Source of the DNA: Flavobacteriales bacterium
Lineage (GTDB): Bacteria > Bacteroidota > Bacteroidia > Flavobacteriales_F > PHOS-HE28
Reading direction: 5' to 3'
Length of the DNA: 64,000 nt
NCBI GenBank assembly: GCA_016710685.1
Contig: JADJVC010000010.1
Location: forward strand, 124,001 to 188,000
A program made the position numbers and the translations under genes. Numbering within the stretch: the first letter of the stretch is position 1; each line of letters begins with the position of its first letter. The notes under the pieces were generated by a model, which was given only the letters and a program-made list of their open reading frames with translations, ran no database searches and was not told the DNA's origin. Positions 17,093-24,924 of this stretch are shown one piece after another.

Positions 17093-18301
17093 ATGCCTTT
17101 GGCTTATTGGGCGCCATATGCGGTGTTCAAGACCTTGGGCGTACCGCCCGGACCGTTGCCATTGCAATTGTTCAACTTGCTGTTGCACGGCCTCACTGCG
17201 TTTTTTCTGTACCGGTTCCTGGCCACCTTGGTCGCAGGATGCTCCACGCCGGGTTTGGCGGATGCGCCTTTGTTCGCCGCAGTGTTCTATCTGCTGATGC
17301 CCGCCCCGCTCTGGTACCATGGAAACGTATACATGAGCGACATGGCGGTACAGCTCCCGTGGGCTTGGTCGTTGGCGGCGGGGGCAAAGGTCTTCAAACG
17401 GAAACACGTAGAGCTGCGACGTTCCGGCTGGTTTCTGCTGGCCATTGCTGCCACTGCGCTTACTGAATGGCTGGGGCTGTTCACCGCGCTCACCTTCGGC
17501 GGCTACGCCCTTTCTCGCGGGCTGAAGCACAAGGATCGCGGCTCACTTTTATTGGGTGCTGTTATTCCTTTTGTTGCGATTGCCCTAATGGGGGCGGTTC
17601 TTGCGCTCTACATCAACATCGCTGGGGCCCATGCCGCATGGGCGTACTACATGAACCGATGGGCGGAGCGCGGGTCCTTTGTGCCGGGCGAAGGCGTTCC
17701 TTCCAGCAGTTTCATCATCGGGCTTCCCAAACATTTTCTGATGGCTTACGGGCCGCTGCTCTTGCTGATCGCGATCGGTGTTCTGAGGTCACGCCGCGGC
17801 CCCACGACCGTTGGAATGCGTTCGGCGTGGTTGTGGATGACGCTTCCGGCATTGGTACACATCGTGGTCTTCCTGCGCTACACGGGCCATGAATTCGCGG
17901 TGCTGAAGTTTGGCTTCCTGCTGTGTGCGTGGGCTGCATTCGTGCTGGCACGGTGGAGGGAACGCGAACCCGCAATGGCGAACATCGCCTTTGTTTCCAC
18001 CTGTTGTTTGGGCATCGCGATGTACACCGTGGAGAACCGCCCTGGCGACGGTACTGCTACAGGTGATCGTTACGATGTGGCGATGCAGCGCGGGTTGTTC
18101 ATCGCCCGTAACGCCCGCATGGATGAACGGGTCTTCGAGACGGGTGCCGTACTTGAGCCGCAATTGATCTGGTATGCCCGCAGGAATTTGACGCCATTGC
18201 CATTGGAGCTGGACAGCGCATTTCAGGAAGCCGGGTCCTGCCCGGAGGTGCATTTCGTGTTCAGCGGTGATAGTTGCGCGATGGTGCGACCAGGCCTATG
18301 A
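17093..18301 (+). CDS. GT-C-like polytopic membrane protein, N-terminally short
   Basis: About 402 residues with eight or more hydrophobic segments and a short soluble C-terminus. It reads like a dolichyl-phosphate-mannose/GT39-type membrane glycosyltransferase or a family of similar shape. The stretch MPLAYWAPYAVFKTLG...QLFNLLLHGLTAFFLYRFL aligns by pattern with DAPLHEFAIAAIMHITG...RLYALIYACLGLFFFFRLAL of the GT39-like gene at 34258-36285, where about 90 residues with the first helix and first loop precede it. Those residues are absent here, because the frame reaches back only into the nuo promoter. The ATG at 17093 is the first reasonable start; a TTG just before is possible. The gene may be a 5'-truncated remnant. 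Function cannot be given. Confidence 0.6.
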   Translation: MPLAYWAPYAVFKTLGVPPGPLPLQLFNLLLHGLTAFFLYRFLATLVAGCSTPGLADAPLFAAVFYLLMPAPLWYHGNVYMSDMAVQLPWAWSLAAGAKVFKRKHVELRRSGWFLLAIAATALTEWLGLFTALTFGGYALSRGLKHKDRGSLLLGAVIPFVAIALMGAVLALYINIAGAHAAWAYYMNRWAERGSFVPGEGVPSSSFIIGLPKHFLMAYGPLLLLIAIGVLRSRRGPTTVGMRSAWLWMTLPALVHIVVFLRYTGHEFAVLKFGFLLCAWAAFVLARWREREPAMANIAFVSTCCLGIAMYTVENRPGDGTATGDRYDVAMQRGLFIARNARMDERVFETGAVLEPQLIWYARRNLTPLPLELDSAFQEAGSCPEVHFVFSGDSCAMVRPGL

Positions 18302-18394
18302 CCGGCGAACCGCATACACCGCATGCGCGATTTTCGCAAGTTCGGGCGCTTTCACCCGCCTCCGGCAGACACAAGGTCGGCCTTGAACTTGCGC

Positions 18395-18766
18395 TCAATG
18401 GTCCACGTGTTCCATGGAGATGATGCTGTCCACCACGAAGGTGCTGTAACCGCGCCATGGCACGCGGCCCAAGTATTCCTTGTAGTGCAGGTTGAACCGG
18501 TTGCCACTGTTGGCCATCAGCTCTTGAGCAACGCGCTTGTCCTCCACCGAAAACTCGAATTCGTAGGAATTGATCGCACCGCCTTGTGATCGGATGCCGG
18601 TTTGTATCAGCTTGCCTTCGTAGGTCTTGAACACGAAGCCCTTAAGCACGACATAGTTGAGCTCACCGGATTTGGCGCCTTCGCCGAATACGCGGAAATA
18701 GCGGAACCAGCCGCCGGCGATCAGCAGCAGCAATAGCACCAGCAATATTCTCCGGAAGATCTTCAT
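18395..18766 (-). CDS. small single-pass membrane protein of a Bacteroidota family
   Basis: 123 residues. The start MKIFRRILL is chosen because it opens the single transmembrane helix (about 6-22). The conserved-looking region is GELNYVVLKGFVFKTYEGKLIQTG, FSVEDKRVAQEL and HYKEYLGRVPWRGYSTFVVDSI. I recognise this pattern from short Bacteroidota proteins often mislabelled '6-phosphogluconate dehydrogenase' in databases; it has no room for such an enzyme. Function is unknown. It is convergent with the GT-C-like gene and divergent from the DUF502 gene. Confidence 0.7.
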   Translation of the reverse strand: MKIFRRILLVLLLLLIAGGWFRYFRVFGEGAKSGELNYVVLKGFVFKTYEGKLIQTGIRSQGGAINSYEFEFSVEDKRVAQELMANSGNRFNLHYKEYLGRVPWRGYSTFVVDSIISMEHVDH

Positions 18767-18783
18767 GGCGTGAAAAGTTGCGC

Positions 18784-18791
18784 CGAAGGTA
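18784..18791 (-). promoter_or_regulatory. candidate -7 element of the small membrane-protein gene
   Basis: TACCTTCG on the minus strand, one mismatch from TAnnTTTG, 17 nt before the ATG at 18766. Confidence 0.4.
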
Positions 18792-18856
18792 GGCGCGGGC
18801 ATTGTGACCCGAAGACGCTGGTCGTTGAATGCCGGGCATATTCACCCCCGCCGCAA

Positions 18857-18864
18857 TACCTTCG
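18857..18864 (+). promoter_or_regulatory. candidate -7 element very close to the DUF502 start
   Basis: TACCTTCG, the same variant as on the opposite strand at 18784-18791, ends 4 nt before the ATG at 18869. If real, the transcript would be leaderless or nearly so. Confidence 0.35.
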
Positions 18865-18868
18865 CCGC

Positions 18869-19255
18869 ATGGAGCCGGAACGCAACATAGGCCGCATTTT
18901 CATGGGCTACTTCTTCCGCGGCCTGCTGTTGATCGTGCCGGTGGCCGTCATCGGCATGGTGGCCTTCGAGGCGTTGCGGTGGCTGGACCAGATCGTGAAA
19001 GTGGACATACCCGGTCTGGGCATTGTGATCGTATTGGTGGGCATCGTTCTGATCGGTTGGCTCGGTTCCACCTTCTTCTATCAGCGCTTGGCAGAGATCG
19101 GTGATGACGTGCTGCGCCGCGTTCCCTTCCTGAAAACCGTTTATGACGCGCTGAAAGACCTGATGGAGGGCCTTGTCGGCAGCAAGAAAAGTTCGACCGT
19201 CCCGTTTTGGTCACGCCGTTGGACGGTTCAGGGCTGGCCCAGCTCGGCTTTTTGA
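18869..19255 (+). CDS. DUF502 family membrane protein, N-terminal part (frameshifted)
   Basis: From MEPERNIGRIFMGYFF. Two transmembrane helices (about residues 15-35 and 48-72) are followed by a conserved segment, RVPFLKTVYDALKDLMEGLVGSKK. After that the frame reads unlike the family (STVPFWSRRW). The true continuation KFDRPVLVTPLDGSGLAQLGF sits in the next frame. One A missing from the A run at about 19186-19190 explains it. DUF502 proteins are inner-membrane proteins of unknown function. The whole gene would be about 191 residues. Confidence 0.8.
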   Translation: MEPERNIGRIFMGYFFRGLLLIVPVAVIGMVAFEALRWLDQIVKVDIPGLGIVIVLVGIVLIGWLGSTFFYQRLAEIGDDVLRRVPFLKTVYDALKDLMEGLVGSKKSSTVPFWSRRWTVQGWPSSAF

Positions 19256-19443
19256 CGCAAGAAGACTTGTCCCACTTGGGCATCGACAACACCCATGTCG
19301 CGGTGTACGTGCCTTACAGTTTCGCTTGGAGCGGCCGTTTGTTCATCGTTCCCGTGGGCAGCGTAACGCCGGTGGATGCGAAGGCTGCGGAGGTGATGAA
19401 GTTCATCCTCAGTGGAGGGGTAACACGGGTGGAAGACGAATGA
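19207..19443 (+). CDS. DUF502 family membrane protein, C-terminal part in shifted frame
   Basis: Continues the DUF502 protein in a second frame (VTPLDGSGLAQLGFLTQEDL, VAVYVPYSFAWSGRLFIVPVGSVTPVD). The residues just upstream in the same frame (KFDRPVL) join directly to GSKK of the first part. The first in-frame GTG is not a plausible independent start. The stop overlaps the next gene by ATGA, consistent with one intact operon before the frame change. Confidence 0.75.
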   Translation: MVTPLDGSGLAQLGFLTQEDLSHLGIDNTHVAVYVPYSFAWSGRLFIVPVGSVTPVDAKAAEVMKFILSGGVTRVEDE

Positions 19444-20297
19444 TGCGCACGCTTTTTTTCGCCATGGCGTTCGCGGCATGCCCATATGTCGGCGTGGCGC
19501 AGGAAGCCTTCGCCCCGGTGATGGGCGCTTACCAGTACAGCAACGGCGTACATCCTGTTGTCACCGCCGTATTTCCTAACGCCGACCTGCGCACGGTTCA
19601 ACGGTTCTGGAAGGACCAACTGCGTTCCATCAGTACGAAAGTTTTGGACAAGAAAGAGCTGATCGGTGAAGCAGCGCGGATCCCCTCCGCATCGTCGGAC
19701 ACCATGCGCATCCTCATCCAAAGCGAGCAGGGACGAGGAGCGCAGGACGTCATGACGCATATCGCCTTCCACACCAACATAGGCTACGTGGCGCCGGACA
19801 GTCCCGAGCGCGAGCTAAAGGGTTGCACCGAATGGGTGCGCAGCAACTCCGTGGCTTTGCTGAAGCAGGTGGCGCAAAAAAACCTGGACTTGGGCCAGCG
19901 CGATCTGGACCGGGAACAGCGCAAGCTCAACGACCTGCAACGCGACCTGCAACGCACGGAAGGCAACCTGCGAATAACCGAACAGCGTGGCGAATTGGCC
20001 AGAATTGAAAAGGCCGAGATGGACTCCCTGCTGTCCTTGCCGACCATGCCCATAAACACAGCCACGGACAGTGTCGCCGCCACCGATGAGCTGAAACAAC
20101 AGGCGAAGGACCGCGGCAAGCAGGAGGACCGATCCAAGCGGGCCGACCGCACGGCCACCTCCATGGCCAAAAAGGCCGAAGACCTGCGTTGGTCCATTAA
20201 GACCAACAAAGAAGATCAAGTGAAGCAGGAGGAAGTGGTAGCCAAGCAGCAGGAAGTGGTGAACGGCCTGAAACGCGATCTGGACACCATCCGTTAG
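19440..20297 (+). CDS. secreted coiled-coil protein of unknown function
   Basis: 285 residues. It starts at the ATG overlapping the DUF502 stop (ATGA); the next codon is also ATG. A signal peptide (MMRTLFFAMAFAACPYVGVAQ) leads to a small globular part (about 25-130) and then a long Lys/Gln/Arg/Glu/Asp-rich coiled coil (about 135-285), for example NLDLGQRDLDREQRKLNDLQRDLQR and KQEEVVAKQQEVVNGLKRDL. No catalytic motif was recognised. Periplasmic or surface location is inferred from the signal peptide. Probably transcribed with the DUF502 gene. Confidence 0.75.
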   Translation: MMRTLFFAMAFAACPYVGVAQEAFAPVMGAYQYSNGVHPVVTAVFPNADLRTVQRFWKDQLRSISTKVLDKKELIGEAARIPSASSDTMRILIQSEQGRGAQDVMTHIAFHTNIGYVAPDSPERELKGCTEWVRSNSVALLKQVAQKNLDLGQRDLDREQRKLNDLQRDLQRTEGNLRITEQRGELARIEKAEMDSLLSLPTMPINTATDSVAATDELKQQAKDRGKQEDRSKRADRTATSMAKKAEDLRWSIKTNKEDQVKQEEVVAKQQEVVNGLKRDLDTIR

Positions 20298-20303
20298 GGT
20301 TGA

Positions 20304-21236
20304 ATGACCCCTGCGATCAACGCCCCGAACGTGCAACGGCGCAATGCGCTGTGGCTGTTGCACCTCACCGTTTTCATTTGGGGTTGGACCGGCATCCTCG
20401 GCAAGTGGATCGACCAAAGCGCGTTGCAGATCGTATACATCCGCTGCGTTATCGCCTGTATCGGGCTGTTCGCGGTAATGCTCTGGATGCGGCGTTCGCT
20501 TTCGCCGCGCACGCCGGACATTGGCCGTTACCTGCTTACGGGCCTGATCATTTTGGCGCACTGGCTCACCTTCTACTTGGCCATCAAACGGGGCAGCGCC
20601 TCCATCGCGGTGGCGTGCCTCAGCACCAGCACGTTCTTCACGGCATTGATCAATCCGTTCTGGACCAAGAAGCGCGTTAGCGGATTTGAGCTCGGGCTTG
20701 GCGTAGTGATCATCGCGGCGCTGCTGTTGATCTTCGGCTTGGAAACACACTACCGCGAAGGCATCATTTTGGGCACGCTCAGTGCGCTGTTGAGTGCATG
20801 GTTCAACATTGTGAACGGGCGTTTGGTGCAGCGCGGCGAAGCCATGCGCATCGGCTTCTACGAACTCTTTGCGGCCGCCGTAGTGCTGGGTATTTGGCTG
20901 GCTTTCACCAACGGATTGCCGCCTCCGTTGTGGCAATTGCCAACGCACGACATCATCGGTCATCTCATACTGGGGTTGGTATGCACCACGTTCGCGTTTA
21001 CCGCCGGCATCCACGTGTTGAAGCAACTCTCACCCTTCACAGTGATACTTACGGTGAACTTGGAGCCGGTGTACACCATCTTGATCGCCTTGGCGATATG
21101 GCCGGAAAGCGAGCGCATGCACCCCGGCAGCTACATTGGCATTGCATTGATCTTGGCCTGCTTGGCCCTCAATGGCTGGTGGCAGCGGCGCACGGATGCA
21201 AAGGCGGTTAAGCCGCGACCGCTGGGGCAGGGGTAG
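20304..21236 (+). CDS. DMT-superfamily (EamA) transporter
   Basis: 310 residues with ten predicted transmembrane helices in two EamA halves. The first half begins HLTVFIWGWTGILGKWI, the second GIILGTLSALLSAWFNIVNGRLVQR. The C-terminal half ends with LSPFTVILTVNLEPVYTILIALAIW, the typical EamA signature near helix 9. Such proteins usually export amino acids or other small metabolites through the inner membrane; the substrate is unknown. It starts 6 nt after the previous gene, so is likely the last gene of that operon. Confidence 0.85.
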   Translation: MTPAINAPNVQRRNALWLLHLTVFIWGWTGILGKWIDQSALQIVYIRCVIACIGLFAVMLWMRRSLSPRTPDIGRYLLTGLIILAHWLTFYLAIKRGSASIAVACLSTSTFFTALINPFWTKKRVSGFELGLGVVIIAALLLIFGLETHYREGIILGTLSALLSAWFNIVNGRLVQRGEAMRIGFYELFAAAVVLGIWLAFTNGLPPPLWQLPTHDIIGHLILGLVCTTFAFTAGIHVLKQLSPFTVILTVNLEPVYTILIALAIWPESERMHPGSYIGIALILACLALNGWWQRRTDAKAVKPRPLGQG

Positions 21237-21246
21237 AGGCTGCCCC

Positions 21247-22647
21247 CTACCTACCCAGTGCTATCGTTTCGTCCCCCGGCCTAGAGTCCACGTAGTTCAC
21301 GAAGAACTGCAGCATTTCGTCCGTGGTGCGAATGTGGCCGGTAAGTGGTGCGCGGGCCGTGCGGGGAGGGTCGTACGGGTTGTTCCGGTTGGCGGCCGTG
21401 TTGTCCATCACCGCTTCCACGTGGATCACTGCGCCCTTAGGCAGAACGAGCATGTGCCGGAACGTGTACGCATACTGCCAGCGGAAATCCCAGTCGTTGA
21501 TGCGGATGAGGTGGATGGTATCGTTGGCCGGAGTTACGGCATAGGCCAGAAAACGCTTGCCCAATAAATGCATGTGCGGATTGATGGTGAGCACGCTGAT
21601 GGCCTTGGGCAGTTTGAATTCACTGCGGAAAGTCATCACGGTGTCCGGTGGGATCAGCAGTTCCGGCACCACGGGTGAATCGCCCAACGTGCCCATGGCG
21701 AGTTCACGCATGGGCCGCTCCGGCGGGGTGGCGGAAAACCAGAGATTGAAGCGGGAAAGGTCCACGGTGTCGCGCATGCTGGGGCCGTAATGCAAGGAGT
21801 TCATCAGAAAAGCGCCTTCGCGGCCAATGCGCCAGCCGCCGATGCCGGGCGGGTACATCGGCGGGGAAAGGCCGGGCAGGTAGTTCACCAGGTTCGGCGT
21901 TAGCGGCGGCCAGCTGCCATCGTCGTTCTGCAAATGAAGCTCGCCATAAGCGTCAATGCTTTTCGTACTGTCGGAATCGATGTAGTCGCTGGGTTGCAAA
22001 GGTTCCTTCTTTCCGCCGGGCTGATACGTCACCATCGCGCCGTTCATGTGGTGTACGAACCTCCGGTTGCCGGGCACGAATTCCACCGCCCGCAAGAATG
22101 TATCACGGGTTAGCACGAAGGGCGCTTTGGCGATCATGAAGCGGTCGCGGTTGTCACCGGGAATGTGGAATGCGTCCGGCAGCCAAACGACTGCATCGGG
22201 CTTTCCCAGCAACGATCCTTCAGGGTAGACCGGCAGGGGAGGAAGGGCACTGGTATCGCCGAGCACGCCGCCTTGGTCCACCCACTTGGCGAACAGTGCG
22301 ATCTGGCGCGCCGTCAACGCGCGTTCGCCTACGAAGCGGCTGTATGCCGTGTCTGCGGGCCAAGGCGGCATCCAGCGACCGAGCACCATTTTTCGTGCGG
22401 TCTTCGCCTTCCGTTTCAGGTCGTTGTAGCTCACCAGCGGGAATGGCCCGGCCTGCCCTTCGCGGTGGCAAGGCATGCAGTTGGCACGCATGATCGGCGC
22501 GATGTCCGCGAAGGTCACCGTGTCCGGCAAACCCGCCACCACCGGCACTTTCGGGTCGTTCGCGCTTTCGGAACCAGTGCCGCATGAAGCAACCAGCAAG
22601 GCGATGCAGAGTGCATAAAAAACGAGTTGGCACATCACTTTTTGCAT
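21247..22647 (-). CDS. Lipoprotein with cytochrome c and copper type II monooxygenase-like domains
   Basis: 466 residues. A lipoprotein signal ends in LLVASC (Cys22). A haem c site CMPCH (57-61) follows in the type of cytochrome domain seen fused to oxidoreductases (ANCMPCHREGQAGPFPLVSY). The C-terminal part resembles ascorbate-dependent copper type II monooxygenases (PHM/DBH fold), with FVHHMNG and the metal-type motif NPHMHLLGKRF. It should sit on the outer membrane facing the periplasm or surface. It overlaps the redoxin gene just upstream, and the pair probably works together in a redox process; the substrate is unknown. The start at 22647 gives a Lys in the signal n-region; the ATG at 22635 (TGATG with the redoxin stop) is the alternative. 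Confidence 0.8.
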   Translation of the reverse strand: MQKVMCQLVFYALCIALLVASCGTGSESANDPKVPVVAGLPDTVTFADIAPIMRANCMPCHREGQAGPFPLVSYNDLKRKAKTARKMVLGRWMPPWPADTAYSRFVGERALTARQIALFAKWVDQGGVLGDTSALPPLPVYPEGSLLGKPDAVVWLPDAFHIPGDNRDRFMIAKAPFVLTRDTFLRAVEFVPGNRRFVHHMNGAMVTYQPGGKKEPLQPSDYIDSDSTKSIDAYGELHLQNDDGSWPPLTPNLVNYLPGLSPPMYPPGIGGWRIGREGAFLMNSLHYGPSMRDTVDLSRFNLWFSATPPERPMRELAMGTLGDSPVVPELLIPPDTVMTFRSEFKLPKAISVLTINPHMHLLGKRFLAYAVTPANDTIHLIRINDWDFRWQYAYTFRHMLVLPKGAVIHVEAVMDNTAANRNNPYDPPRTARAPLTGHIRTTDEMLQFFVNYVDSRPGDETIALGR

Positions 22648-23231
22648 TCCACGATACAGCCCACCGCCGTCACTTCCTGCGAATGCGCCCCATCGCGTAA
22701 AAAGTCATCCATCGCATCCGCTAAGTAATGCTTCTGCGCATCATACTTCTTGCGGCCCTGCCGCACCGCGCGGTCGTCGAAGGCGCCATTGTACACCAGT
22801 GCTCCCTCGGCGTCCATCAGGAAAACTTCCGGCGTCACGCGGGCCTCCAACGCCAAGGTCAACGTGCAGTCATGGTCCATCACCTGCGGGAAAGTGAAGT
22901 TCCCGTCCTTAGCGAACTGCGCGGCTTTGTCGGCCTCCATGTAAGGCCCGGCGTACACGCCTACCAGCCGCACGCCCTGCTCGGCATAATGTGCCGCGAA
23001 TTCCTGAAAGTCGTGCGCATAGAGCTGGCAGAACGGGCATTCAGGGTCCAAAGTGATGAATACCGTGGCCGTGGTACCCAGCATGCTCTTCAGTGATGCC
23101 GTGGAACCATCAGCCAACGTGCAGGTCGCATCCAGCAAGGGTGCCACAGACGGTGAAGGGGAGGAGCAGCTTGTCGCGAGCAGTATGGTGAAGGCCGCTG
23201 CGTGAAGAAAGGATCGGAGGAGCGTGTTCAT
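22635..23231 (-). CDS. Redoxin/TlpA-like lipoprotein
   Basis: 198 residues from MNTLLRSFLHAAAF; longer in-frame starts run through the palindrome upstream and are rejected. The lipobox ends at Cys22 (LLATSC). A thioredoxin-like fold of the AhpC/redoxin type has the motif DPECPFC (Cys65, Cys68), then GVYAGPYMEADKAAQFAKDGNFTFP and the cis-Pro loop ARVTPEVFLMDAEG. It may reduce disulfides or serve peroxide or copper handling for its partner. It is the first gene of a two-gene unit with the cytochrome/copper protein. Confidence 0.8.
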   Translation of the reverse strand: MNTLLRSFLHAAAFTILLATSCSSPSPSVAPLLDATCTLADGSTASLKSMLGTTATVFITLDPECPFCQLYAHDFQEFAAHYAEQGVRLVGVYAGPYMEADKAAQFAKDGNFTFPQVMDHDCTLTLALEARVTPEVFLMDAEGALVYNGAFDDRAVRQGRKKYDAQKHYLADAMDDFLRDGAHSQEVTAVGCIVECKK

Positions 23232-23248
23232 GCTTAGTGTGGGCGATG

Positions 23249-23274
23249 TATGGGCGATGCATGCATCACCCATA
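23249..23274. promoter_or_regulatory. 26-bp near-perfect palindrome upstream of the redoxin gene
   Basis: Each half is 13 bases and the two halves differ at one position; the centre is ATGCATGCAT. It ends 17 nt before the redoxin ATG. Towards the gene the half-site CATCGCCCA is repeated once more at an 11-bp step (23240-23248). This looks like an operator for a dimeric regulator, but no regulator gene is nearby. Confidence 0.55.
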
Positions 23275-23280
23275 CCTACT

Positions 23281-23390
23281 TCTCTGTGCCTCCATGCCGA
23301 AGGCATCCCTTTGCGCGCTCTCTTCTCCGCGCTCTTTGCGCCCTCTGCGGTTAAACCGCTCTGTATTCTCTGTGTCTCCGTGGTGAAAAA
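23281..23390. repeat. compound repeat, family B arms
   Basis: Two arm-like segments on the plus strand: CTCTTTGCGCCCTCTGCGG (from 23332) followed by TTAAA, and CTCTGTATT-CTCTGTGT-CTCCGTGGTGAA units (23359-23387). The same end, CCTCCGTGGTGAA, recurs at 52444-52456. There is no complementary left arm here, so this looks like half elements. Confidence 0.65.
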
Positions 23391-23397
23391 ACTTCAA

Positions 23398-24924
23398 TTA
23401 CTCACTCCCCTGCGAAAGCCGCGTCCTACGTCCACCGCGTTCACTTTTCGTGTCTTTCGGTGCGTCGCGCATCTGCCTCAGCCAAGTAACTTCTTTTTCC
23501 GAGAGGTGACGCCAGTGGCCGCGTTGCAGTTCCTTTTTGGTCAACCCGGCGAACATCACGCGGTCCAGTTTTACCACTTCCGCGCCCAGCGCTTGGAACA
23601 TGCGGCGCACAATGCGGTTGCGGCCCATGTGGATCCTCAATCCGACTTCACGTTTGGAAGCACCCACGAAGCTCACTTCGTCGGCATGGGCGGGCCCATC
23701 GTCCAGGTTTACACCTTCCGCCAAGCGGTGCAGTTCTTCCACGGTGATGCTGCGGTCCAGTGTGGCATGGTAAAGTTTTTCCGCGCCGTGGCTGGGGTGT
23801 GTGAGTTTTTTGGCCAGGTCGCCATCGTTGGTAAGCAAGAGCACGCCGGTGGTATTGCGGTCCAAGCGGCCCACGGGATAAAGGCGTTCGCCACAGGCTT
23901 TGGAGATCAGGCTCATCACGGTGTGGCGCTCCTGTGGGTCGTTCGTTGTGGTAATGGTGTCCTTGGGCTTGTTCAGTAGCACGTAGCGCTTTTGCTCGAT
24001 GCTCAGCTTTTGGCCGCCGAAATGCACAATGTCCTCCGGCTTCACTTTCGTGCCCAGCTCGGTAACCACTTTGCTGTTCACGGTAACGGCCCCGCTGGTG
24101 ATGAGTTCATCGGCCTCGCGCCGACTGCCCACACCGGCTTGCGCGAGGTATTTGTTCAAGCGCACCAGGCCGTCGTTTTCGGGATTTGGTGCGACATATT
24201 GTTCGTTCCTGTCGCCTTTGCGGAATGGCCTTCGGGAAGTGGGGCCGCCATCGCGCCGGTTACGCTTGTCCACGGGGCCGTCCCGCCGGGATTTAGATGC
24301 GCTCCAGGGTTTTTCACCCTCCTTCGGAATGCGACCAGGACCACCTGCTCGGGAGTTTGATCCCCGTTCACCGCGCGTTTCCGCGTATGATTTTCCGGCA
24401 CCTCGGCCTTCGGTCTTTGGCCCTTTGAAACTGCTTTCACGGCGTGGACCGCTGCTGCGTTCAGCCCTGCCGCCATCGCGTTCGTCGCGGGTTTCCTTGT
24501 ACGGTTTTCCAGCGCCGCGGTTTGTTGATTTCGCTCCTTTGTATGGGCTTTCACGGCGTGGACCACTGCTGCGTTCAGCCTTTCCGCCATCGCGTTCGTC
24601 GCGGGTTTCCTTGTACGGTTTTCCAGCGCTTCGGCTTGAAGATTTTGCTCCTTTGTAAGGACCCTCACGGCGTTGTCCGCTGCTGCGCTCTGACTTGCTG
24701 CCATCGCGATCGTCGCGGTCGCGGAAGGGTCGGGAATCAACGCTCCTCCCGCCTGTCTTCGGCCTTGGCGCGCCCTTGGCGGCACCGCGCGAACCGGCAG
24801 TCCGCTCTGTTTTGCGTTCAGCCGATTTCCGTGGTCCGCCAGCGGCTTTTGGTTTTCCCGCGCCTTTGCCGCCCCGTTTCGGACGGTTGCCCTTGGGCTC
24901 TTTGTCGTTGTCTCGTTTGCTCAT
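23398..24924 (-). CDS. RluB-like 23S rRNA pseudouridine synthase with basic repeat extension
   Basis: 508 residues. Residues 1-250 are low-complexity (Lys, Arg, Gly, Ser, Glu, Asp) with three tandem 38-residue repeats (70-183). An S4 RNA-binding domain begins near 254 (VRLNKYLAQAGVGSRREADELI). The RsuA/RluB/E/F catalytic domain carries GRLDRNTTGVLLLTNDG with the catalytic Asp355, and IHMGRNRIVRRMF near the end. It isomerises a uridine in 23S rRNA, most likely as RluB. Long disordered basic tails occur on this enzyme in other Bacteroidota. It overlaps yraN by ATGA. Confidence 0.9.
   Translation of the reverse strand: MSKRDNDKEPKGNRPKRGGKGAGKPKAAGGPRKSAERKTERTAGSRGAAKGAPRPKTGGRSVDSRPFRDRDDRDGSKSERSSGQRREGPYKGAKSSSRSAGKPYKETRDERDGGKAERSSGPRRESPYKGAKSTNRGAGKPYKETRDERDGGRAERSSGPRRESSFKGPKTEGRGAGKSYAETRGERGSNSRAGGPGRIPKEGEKPWSASKSRRDGPVDKRNRRDGGPTSRRPFRKGDRNEQYVAPNPENDGLVRLNKYLAQAGVGSRREADELITSGAVTVNSKVVTELGTKVKPEDIVHFGGQKLSIEQKRYVLLNKPKDTITTTNDPQERHTVMSLISKACGERLYPVGRLDRNTTGVLLLTNDGDLAKKLTHPSHGAEKLYHATLDRSITVEELHRLAEGVNLDDGPAHADEVSFVGASKREVGLRIHMGRNRIVRRMFQALGAEVVKLDRVMFAGLTKKELQRGHWRHLSEKEVTWLRQMRDAPKDTKSERGGRRTRLSQGSE
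24376..24717 (-). repeat. three tandem 114-bp coding repeats
   Basis: Encodes residues 70-107, 108-145 and 146-183 of the pseudouridine synthase; the unit is RDERDGGKAERSSGPRRE followed by SPYKGAKSTNRGAGKPYKET. Copies 1-2 and 2-3 are highly similar in protein and DNA, so the copy number may vary between strains. Confidence 0.85.

Noticed and set aside
19815..21026. 403-codon minus-strand open frame
   Set aside because: Crosses two real plus-strand genes and is low-complexity; antisense shadow.
24376..24717. possible CRISPR or minisatellite
   Set aside because: The 114-bp units are in frame and encode a continuous basic tail of an enzyme; no unique spacers.
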